From: an uncultured Acidobacteriota bacterium
Lineage (GTDB): Bacteria > Acidobacteriota > JAAYUB01
DNA length: 6,040 nucleotides
Assembly: GCA_937925645.1 (NCBI GenBank)
Contig: CALAMB010000291.1
Span: forward strand, 1 to 6,040
Direction: 5' to 3'
The position numbers and the translations under genes are program-made. A model generated the notes under the pieces. It had not been told where the DNA came from. It made no database searches and worked only from the letters and a program-made list of their open reading frames with translations. Of this stretch, positions 1-3,471 are shown one piece after another (within the stretch, counting starts at the first letter, position 1; every line of letters starts with the position of its first letter).

Positions 1-34
1 GGTGGGCAACCCGTCCGATGGCGCGGCGAAAATC

Positions 35-51
35 CTGCCAAAAATTGGCAG
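35..51. terminator. Short hairpin near the left edge
   Basis: CTGCCA-AAAAT-TGGCAG forms a 6-bp stem. On the minus strand it is followed by GATTTTC, a short T-run only, so a weak terminator is possible. All three plus-strand frames are open from the edge to between 63 and 73, so the end of an unseen plus-strand gene cannot be ruled out. Confidence 0.2.
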
Positions 52-69
52 AAAATCGGGAGTAACTGA

Positions 70-127
70 GTAATCGTGATCGTGGTTGTAATCGTGATCG
101 AGGCTAGAGGCTAGATGCTGGAGGATC
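70..127. repeat. Composite hexamer-heptamer array, copy A
   Basis: Five hexamers (gtaatc, gtgatc, gtggtt, gtaatc, gtgatc; 70-99) pass without a gap into four heptamers (gaggcta, gaggcta, gatgctg, gaggatc; 100-127), then gttcccgg. The order, junction and flank are the same as at 2023-2086. Confidence 0.85.
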
Positions 128-163
128 GTTCCCGGTCCCTCTGATTCTGCCCAGCGAGTGACC

Positions 164-184
164 GTTGATGGTTGATGGTTAATG
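164..184. repeat. GTTGATG heptamer array near the BON gene end
   Basis: The units are gttgatg, gttgatg and gttaatg, then a decayed gttggga. It is the same word as at 1986-2006. Confidence 0.8.
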
Positions 185-190
185 GTTGGG

Positions 191-231
191 AGGAGATCGT
201 TGAAGGTTTGCGGTCCCCTCAACGATCTCCT
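191..231 (-). terminator. 13-bp perfect inverted repeat just after the BON stop (terminator-like)
   Basis: aggagatcgttga (191-203) and tcaacgatctcct (219-231) are exact complements around a 15-nt loop. The hairpin would begin 12 nt after the BON stop codon. No U-tract follows on the minus strand (it continues CCCAACC), so intrinsic termination is doubtful. It may act as a 3'-end stabilising hairpin or be part of the repeat family. Confidence 0.4.
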
Positions 232-250
232 ATCTCCTATCTCCTATCTC
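226..250. repeat. TCTCCTA heptamer array across the BON stop codon
   Basis: Units tctccta at 226-232, 233-239 and 240-246 plus a partial fourth copy are identical. The BON stop codon (244-246) falls in the third unit, so the array forms the end of the coding sequence. It also overlaps the right arm of the inverted repeat. Confidence 0.85.
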
Positions 251-1029
251 TTCAAGTCCTTCTCCAGCACCAGCTCGTTGACCACCTCGAAAGCCATGCC
301 GCGCCGGCGGGCCATGAGCTCGGCCTGGGTCCTTTCCAGATTAGTGGCGACGACTCCCTTCAGGATCACCCGGCCGTTGAACACGATGATGTGGATGGGC
401 GGCAGGGCGCTGTTTGCATAACGCTGGAACAGGGAGCTGCCGTAGATGGACCGGGCGATGGTGGCGCGCAGCTGGTCGTCGAAACTGGACACGGGCAGCA
501 CCTGGATCTGGTTGTCCAGCGCCTTGACGCCGGTCACCGCGGCGACGCGGCGGCCGTAATCCTCTTTCCGCCACGGCTCGCGGGCCCAGCCCGTGAGCGT
601 CACCTGGCCGTCCACCACCCGGCCGTCCACCCAGTCGAAGATGTCGAACAGGGCGTAGGAGCGGATGGATTGGCCGATGTCGGCGGCGATGGCGTTGTCC
701 GAGCGCGGTTCGGATTCGATGACCAGGTTGTTGTCCAGCCGGACCACGGAGTCGACGCCGTGTACGGCCTCGGCGGCCTTGAGCTTCTCGGCCAGGCTGC
801 CGACCTTGCCCGCGAACGTCACCACACCGTCGGTCACGGTGACCACGAGGTTGCCCTCCTTGAGGAGGCCTTCGTTGATCAGCCGGGTCTCGATGATGGT
901 TTTGATCGTGGCGTCGGGAAGCGCCGCCTGGCGCGCCTGCGCCGGCAGCGGGGCGGCCAGCATAAACGACAGGGTCAGGGTCAGGCCGACCAATCCGATT
1001 AACTTGGTTTTCAGGTTGTTGTCTTTCAT
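244..1029 (-). CDS. Exported protein with three BON domains
   Basis: The 261-residue protein starts with a signal peptide: K/N-rich residues 2-9, a hydrophobic core at 10-26 and a likely cleavage after AQA (30-32). Three BON (OsmY/nodulation) domains follow at about 39-105, 111-180 and 183-257. Each has the alternating helix and beta pattern ending in a G-x-V-x-L/F-x-G strand: DGVVTFAG (67-74), DGQVTLTG (140-147) and NGRVILKG (218-225). BON domains are thought to bind phospholipid membranes or anchor at the periplasmic envelope. A role in envelope stability or stress is inferred. The start at 1029 is supported by AGGAGGG (1042-1036) 6 nt upstream; an earlier ATG at 1080 has no such site. The second and third domains carry insertions before the last strand, and the third contains PPIHIIV. 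The gene seems monocistronic. Its stop codon lies inside a heptamer tandem repeat. Confidence 0.88.
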   Translation of the reverse strand: MKDNNLKTKLIGLVGLTLTLSFMLAAPLPAQARQAALPDATIKTIIETRLINEGLLKEGNLVVTVTDGVVTFAGKVGSLAEKLKAAEAVHGVDSVVRLDNNLVIESEPRSDNAIAADIGQSIRSYALFDIFDWVDGRVVDGQVTLTGWAREPWRKEDYGRRVAAVTGVKALDNQIQVLPVSSFDDQLRATIARSIYGSSLFQRYANSALPPIHIIVFNGRVILKGVVATNLERTQAELMARRRGMAFEVVNELVLEKDLKR

Positions 1030-1035
1030 GTGCGT

Positions 1036-1042
1036 CCCTCCT
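1036..1042 (-). promoter_or_regulatory. Strong ribosome binding site of the BON gene
   Basis: AGGAGGG, a near-perfect anti-SD match, sits 6 nt before the ATG at 1029. It fixes that start over the in-frame ATG at 1080. Confidence 0.75.
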
Positions 1043-1052
1043 GGTGCAATCC

Positions 1053-1075
1053 GGCGCGGGTGCCGTCCCCGCGCC
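1053..1075 (-). promoter_or_regulatory. GC-only hairpin in the leader of the BON gene
   Basis: GGCGCGGG and CCCGCGCC form a perfect 8-bp stem around a 7-nt loop, ending 10 nt upstream of the SD sequence of the BON gene. If transcription starts upstream of 1075 it would fold in the 5' leader. It could influence translation, mRNA stability or an RNA-binding regulator. No U-tract follows, so it is not an attenuator of the usual type. Confidence 0.5.
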
Positions 1076-1082
1076 GTCACCC

Positions 1083-1088
1083 ATTATG
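1083..1088 (-). promoter_or_regulatory. Possible -10 box for the BON gene
   Basis: CATAAT on the minus strand (1088-1083) matches TATAAT at five of six positions. No convincing -35 box is found at the right distance, so this is weak. The predicted leader of about 47 nt would contain the GC hairpin. Confidence 0.25.
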
Positions 1089-1115
1089 ATGCGGACGAGA
1101 TGCAAAAAGTTCAGC

Positions 1116-1132
1116 GGGGCGCGCGACGCCCC
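1116..1132. repeat. Extra GC hairpin abutting the palindromic element
   Basis: GGGGCG-CGCGA-CGCCCC forms a 6-bp stem directly beside the left terminal inverted repeat. It may be part of the same element, which would then begin near 1114, or it may be a leader structure of the BON gene. Confidence 0.4.
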
Positions 1133-1272
1133 TGCCGCCCCGATGGGACTCGGGGCGGTGGAAGAGATCGATTTTCTTCGTTTTATTCGCTCACCAGGGG
1201 CTGCGCCCCTGGAAGGCCGAAAACCCTTATGAATCAGATTTTTTTCCCACACTGAGCCCCATCGGGGCGGCA
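1133..1272. repeat. Small palindromic element with 19-nt terminal inverted repeats (MITE/REP-like)
   Basis: The left end reads tgccgccccgatgggactc (1133-1151). The reverse complement of the right end (1254-1272) reads tgccgccccgatggggctc, identical at 18 of 19 positions. Inside are a hairpin at the left end (CCGCCCCG/CGGGGCGG, 1135-1158), a central perfect 8-bp hairpin (1194-1212) and a short hairpin at the right end (GCCCC-ATC-GGGGC, 1256-1268). An AT-rich stretch with seven Ts lies at 1239-1245. There is no coding capacity and no visible target-site duplication. The element sits between tsaC and the BON gene. It resembles non-autonomous hairpin elements of the MITE or REP type; mobility is inferred only. 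Confidence 0.6.
1194..1212. repeat. Central hairpin of the palindromic element
   Basis: CCAGGGGC-TGC-GCCCCTGG is a perfect 8-bp stem with a 3-nt loop, located near the middle of the 140-bp element. No U-tract follows on either strand, so an intrinsic terminator is unlikely. Confidence 0.65.
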
Positions 1273-1308
1273 TGACAACCGTGCAACCGGTCGCCGCGGG
1301 CGCGCCGA

Positions 1309-1950
1309 TCAGCCCTCCGCCAGCACCGGCAGGATGAATTCGGCCGGCAGGGCACCCTCGCGCAGAATCGTCGGCGGGTTCACAACAAACGAGACGATGG
1401 TGGAAGGCGTTGATTCGGGCAGGAGGCCTCCGTCCACGACGCACTCCACCCGGCCGGCGAACGCCGCGGCAATGGCCGCCGGATCGTTGAGCGGGGCCGC
1501 GCCGGTGACGTTCACGCTGGTGGAGGCCAGCGGCACGCCGGCCATCGCAATAAGGCGGGCCAGGACCGGGAAGCCCGGCTGCCGGACCGCCACGGAAACC
1601 TCCCCGCCGGTGAGCTCCGCGGGAAACGCACCGGGCGCCGATAGGACGAGGGTGAGCGGCCCCGGCCAGAAGCGTTCCATGAGCCGTCGGGCCGCCGGCG
1701 GCACGGTGATCTCCGCCCCGTCGAGGTACTCGGGACCGGCGATGAGCACCACCATTGGTTTCGGCGCCCCGCGCGCCTTGAGCGCCTGGAGCCGGGCGAG
1801 CGCCGTCGGAAGGTCCGCCCGGCAGTGGAAGCCGTAGATGGTGTCGGTGGGCAGCACGCAGATCTCGCCCCGCTCCAGGCGGCGGGCGACGGCGCGCAGC
1901 GTGGAGCGGTCGGGCCGGGCCAGGTCGATTTGGATCAGTTGGGTATCCAT
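1309..1950 (-). CDS. tsaC: L-threonylcarbamoyladenylate synthase (Sua5/YrdC/TsaC family)
   Basis: The 213-residue protein is a complete YrdC-like domain without the extra C-terminal Sua5 domain. Visible motifs are LPTDTIYG (33-40), LKARGAPKPM (57-66, with the conserved K-x-R and K-P), WPGPLT (95-100), VRQPG (122-126), STSVNVTG (143-150) and STIV (183-186). In the family the enzyme makes threonylcarbamoyl-AMP from threonine, bicarbonate and ATP in the cytoplasm, the first step of the t6A modification at tRNA position 37. A YciO-type paralogue with a related but unclear role cannot be fully excluded. The start at 1950 is chosen because the domain begins at about residue 12. A longer frame back to 2112 would translate only intergenic word repeats. 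No Shine-Dalgarno is evident, because a CAGGTTC repeat ends about 10 nt from the ATG. Confidence 0.9.
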   Translation of the reverse strand: MDTQLIQIDLARPDRSTLRAVARRLERGEICVLPTDTIYGFHCRADLPTALARLQALKARGAPKPMVVLIAGPEYLDGAEITVPPAARRLMERFWPGPLTLVLSAPGAFPAELTGGEVSVAVRQPGFPVLARLIAMAGVPLASTSVNVTGAAPLNDPAAIAAAFAGRVECVVDGGLLPESTPSTIVSFVVNPPTILREGALPAEFILPVLAEG

Positions 1951-1960
1951 TTCTAGTTCA

Positions 1961-1982
1961 CAGGTTCGCAGGTTCCAGGTTC
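1961..1982. repeat. CAGGTTC tandem word, three copies
   Basis: CAGGTTC occurs at 1961-1967, 1969-1975 and 1976-1982. It lies just upstream of the tsaC start codon and takes up the place where its SD would be expected. Confidence 0.75.
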
Positions 1983-1985
1983 GAA

Positions 1986-2006
1986 GTTGATGGTTGATCG
2001 TTGATG
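1986..2006. repeat. GTTGATG heptamer array
   Basis: The three units are gttgatg, gttgatc and gttgatg. The same word forms the array at 164-184 near the BON gene. Confidence 0.8.
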
Positions 2007-2022
2007 GTTCGTGCGCGTCAGC

Positions 2023-2086
2023 GTAATCGTGCTCGTAATCGTCATCGTGCTCGTCATCGAGGCTCGAGGCTAGAGGCTCGAGGCTC
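2023..2086. repeat. Composite hexamer-heptamer array, copy B
   Basis: Six hexamers (gtaatc, gtgctc, gtaatc, gtcatc, gtgctc, gtcatc; 2023-2058) run without a gap into four heptamers (gaggctc, gaggcta, gaggctc, gaggctc; 2059-2086), followed by gttcccg. The same architecture in the same orientation is found at 70-127. Confidence 0.85.
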
Positions 2087-2117
2087 GTTCCCGTAACGCG
2101 GACATCGGACACTCCGT

Positions 2118-2147
2118 CTTCACCACAAAGTCACAAAGGACACAGAG
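2118..2147 (+). repeat. Left arm of 30-nt imperfect inverted repeat
   Basis: This arm matches the reverse complement of 2391-2420 at 26 of 30 positions. It is itself built of octamers (accacaaa, gtcacaaa, ggacacag). Together the arms bracket 303 bp. Confidence 0.8.
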
Positions 2148-2192
2148 TCTTTTTATGTTCTGAACCCGGATCGTAAACTCTCGCCAAGACTC

Positions 2193-2264
2193 CTATTCAT
2201 CCAATCCCCGATTCACCGATTCACCCATTCGTCTATTCACCGATTTCCCGATTCACCCATTCCC
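2193..2264. repeat. Octamer tandem array, nine units
   Basis: The units in order are ctattcat, ccaatccc, cgattcac, cgattcac, ccattcgt, ctattcac, cgatttcc, cgattcac and ccattccc. The consensus is CNATTCAC. The 8-bp register is kept throughout with only substitutions, so it is a diverged tandem array rather than chance low complexity. Confidence 0.85.
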
Positions 2265-2305
2265 CATCCAACCTCGTCCCGCACCATCCGACTCGACTCT
2301 AGATA

Positions 2306-2347
2306 GCCAATAACGATTAAGCAATCACCAAAAACCAATAATCCGAA
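2306..2347. repeat. AT-rich heptamer array, strongly diverged
   Basis: Six units of seven (gccaata, acgatta, agcaatc, accaaaa, accaata, atccgaa) keep a period of 7 but are weakly alike. Confidence 0.5.
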
Positions 2348-2363
2348 ATGCCCGCTGAAAAAT

Positions 2364-2391
2364 GTCAAATGACCAATGACAAATGAAATCC
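2364..2391. repeat. CAAATGAC-type heptamer array
   Basis: The units are gtcaaat, gaccaat, gacaaat and gaaatcc, with period 7. The array runs directly into the right arm of the 30-nt inverted repeat. Confidence 0.7.
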
Positions 2392-2420
2392 TTTGTGTCC
2401 TTCGTGCCTTCGTGGTGAAG
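2391..2420 (-). repeat. Right arm of 30-nt imperfect inverted repeat
   Basis: This is the inverted partner of 2118-2147, with 26 of 30 positions matching. It contains octamers (ttgtgtcc, ttcgtgcc, ttcgtggt) and ends 5 nt from the mogA stop codon. The minus-strand word family ACGAAGGCACGAAGG looks like one I recall from intergenic DNA of several environmental phyla. That recollection is unverified. Confidence 0.8.
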
Positions 2421-2425
2421 AACGG

Positions 2426-2917
2426 TCATCCCCCGCAGCGGAACGCGTCGCCGCCGGCCACCTCGAGCGCGTGGGGCAGCACGGCGGCCAGCGCCTCCAG
2501 CCCCTCGGTGACGCCCTTCACGCTGCCGGGCAGGTTCACGATGAGCACGCCGCCGGCCAGGCCCGCCACCCCGCGGGTGAGCACCGCCCGCGGGTTGCGC
2601 CGGGCGCCCTCGGCGCGCAGCAGTTCGGGGATGCCGGGCACCTCGCGGTCGATCACCGCGCGCGTCGCCTCGGGGGTGACGTCGCGCGGCGCCAGGCCGG
2701 TGCCGCCGGTGGTGACCACCAGCCGCACGCCGCCCCGGCCGCACAGCTCCCGCAGAGCCGCGGCGATCGCCTCCCGCTCGTCGGGCACCACGCGGACCTC
2801 GTCGCAGGCGAAGCCCTGGCTCCGCAGGAGATCCCGGGCCCGCGGGCCGGACAGGTCCTCCCGCTCGCCGCGGGCGCAGGAATCGCTCACGGTGATCACC
2901 ACCGCTTCAAACGCCAT
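2426..2917 (-). CDS. mogA: MoaB/MogA family molybdopterin adenylyltransferase
   Basis: This is a 163-residue single-domain protein of the MoaB/MogA fold. It shows SDS (11-13), VPDE (44-47), the molybdopterin-binding stretch TTGGTG (69-74) followed by RD (78-79) and TPE (81-83), and NLPGS (128-132). In the family this enzyme adenylates molybdopterin before molybdate insertion. MoaB and MogA differ little in sequence, so the symbol is a family-level choice. The start at 2917 is favoured over an upstream ATG because GAGG (2927-2924) lies 6 nt before it and homology begins there. The upstream extension would be an S/T/R-rich shadow of moaE. The start overlaps the moaE end by 11 nt, which implies translational coupling. 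The stop lies 5 nt from the edge of the repeat block at 2391-2420, so there is no room for a conventional terminator. Confidence 0.92.
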   Translation of the reverse strand: MAFEAVVITVSDSCARGEREDLSGPRARDLLRSQGFACDEVRVVPDEREAIAAALRELCGRGGVRLVVTTGGTGLAPRDVTPEATRAVIDREVPGIPELLRAEGARRNPRAVLTRGVAGLAGGVLIVNLPGSVKGVTEGLEALAAVLPHALEVAGGDAFRCGG

Positions 2918-3341
2918 GGTGCGCCTCGTTGCCGATCCAGGTGGAACCGTCGGCGTAGTGCTCTTTCTTCCAGATGGGGACCCGCTCCTTGAGCGTGTCG
3001 ATGAGGTGGCGGGCGGCATCGAACGCCTCGGCCCGGTGCGCCGACGCCACCCCGATGAACACGGCGGCCTCGCCCACGGCCAGCCGCCCGAGGCGGTGGA
3101 TCAGCACCACGCCCTCCAGGCGGAAGCGCGCCGCGGCCTCCGCGGCCAGCTCCGCCAGCAGCGGCCGGGCCATCTCCGGATAGGCCTCGTACTCCATGGC
3201 GGTCACGGACCGGCCGCGGTTCCGGTCGCGCACCGTGCCGACGAAGGTCACCACGGCGCCGGCGCCCGGCGCGCCGAGCGTCGCCGCGGCCGCCGCCACG
3301 TCGATGGGCTCCCGCACAAGATCCGTCTGTATGACCATCAT
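2907..3341 (-). CDS. moaE: Molybdopterin synthase catalytic subunit MoaE
   Basis: This 144-residue protein is close to the usual MoaE length of about 150. It carries FVGTVRDRN (33-41), AMEYEAYPEMA (48-58), HRLGRL (82-87), VASAHRAEAF (98-107) and LKERVPIWKKE (117-127). K118 and K125 in the last motif correspond to the active-site lysines known from E. coli MoaE (K119, K126). In the family, MoaE with thiocarboxylated MoaD puts two sulfurs on cyclic pyranopterin monophosphate to make molybdopterin in the cytoplasm. Two adjacent ATGs (3341, 3338) are possible starts. GGAG lies 5 nt before the first and 8 nt before the second, so the start is uncertain by one codon. The gene overlaps the following mogA-type gene by 11 nt. 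No moaD is visible beside it. Confidence 0.94.
   Translation of the reverse strand: MMVIQTDLVREPIDVAAAAATLGAPGAGAVVTFVGTVRDRNRGRSVTAMEYEAYPEMARPLLAELAAEAAARFRLEGVVLIHRLGRLAVGEAAVFIGVASAHRAEAFDAARHLIDTLKERVPIWKKEHYADGSTWIGNEAHHGV
2924..2927 (-). promoter_or_regulatory. Ribosome binding site of mogA inside moaE
   Basis: GAGG sits 6 nt before the ATG at 2917 and lies within the last codons of moaE. It decides the mogA start against an in-frame ATG 34 codons upstream. Confidence 0.6.
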
Positions 3342-3367
3342 TTCGTCTCCGGTTCTCAGGAAGGCGT

Positions 3368-3397
3368 ATGATAGCATCCGCGGGGCATGGATGCCAA
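3368..3397 (-). promoter_or_regulatory. Putative sigma70-type promoter of moaE-mogA
   Basis: On the minus strand a TTGGCA (3397-3392) is followed after 18 nt by TATCAT (3373-3368). Each box matches the sigma70 consensus at five of six positions. Transcription would start near 3361 and leave a leader of about 20 nt that contains GGAG (3350-3347). The position, in the only intergenic gap before moaE, supports the call. It would give the molybdopterin gene pair its own promoter, separate from the propeller gene upstream. Confidence 0.5.
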
Positions 3398-3471
3398 CGG
3401 GCGGTTGGCGCAAACCGCGCGCCGGATGTTCCGGAGCGGCCCTCAAATAATCCTCGCTCCGTGAATATGCG

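Larger units (their letters stand above)
1951..2425. other. Gene-free 475-bp block of short diverged tandem words
   Basis: No frame here has homology or a plausible start with an SD. From left to right it holds CAGGTTC copies (1961-1982), GTTGATG copies (1986-2006), a hexamer array fused to a heptamer array (2023-2086), one arm of an inverted repeat (2118-2147), an octamer array (2193-2264), two AT-rich heptamer arrays (2306-2347, 2364-2391) and the second inverted-repeat arm (2391-2420). The part from 2190 rightwards is visibly AT-richer than the genes on both sides. No convincing promoter for tsaC is seen. Confidence 0.8.

Noticed and set aside
1..69. C-terminal tail of a plus-strand gene entering from the left
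   Set aside because: All three frames are open only 20-23 codons from the edge, so none can be preferred, and no motif is recognisable.
172..1002. Long plus-strand frame of 276 codons opposite the BON gene
   Set aside because: It is antisense to a well supported BON gene with signal peptide and SD. Its H/D/G/V-rich translation is typical of a high-GC shadow frame and shows no domain.
341..1444. Minus-strand frame of 367 codons overlapping BON and tsaC in another frame
   Set aside because: Arg/Pro/Gly-rich frame-shifted reading of real genes that also crosses the palindromic element.
1951..2112. N-terminal extension of tsaC by 54 residues
   Set aside because: The extension translates only the hexamer and heptamer arrays (DDEHDDDYEHDY). 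The YrdC domain begins just after the ATG at 1950.
1961..2420. CRISPR array
   Set aside because: Units are 6-8 bp with no spacers and change word from block to block. There are no 23-37-bp identical repeats.
2376..3371. Long plus-strand frame of 331 codons opposite moaE-mogA
   Set aside because: It is a shadow of two recognisable molybdopterin genes. Its start lies in the word repeats and the R/S/P/A-rich translation has no domain.
3401..3460. Intrinsic terminator of the propeller gene
   Set aside because: Two weak 6-bp stems (3401-3418 and 3433-3460) exist, but neither has a U-tract on the minus strand.
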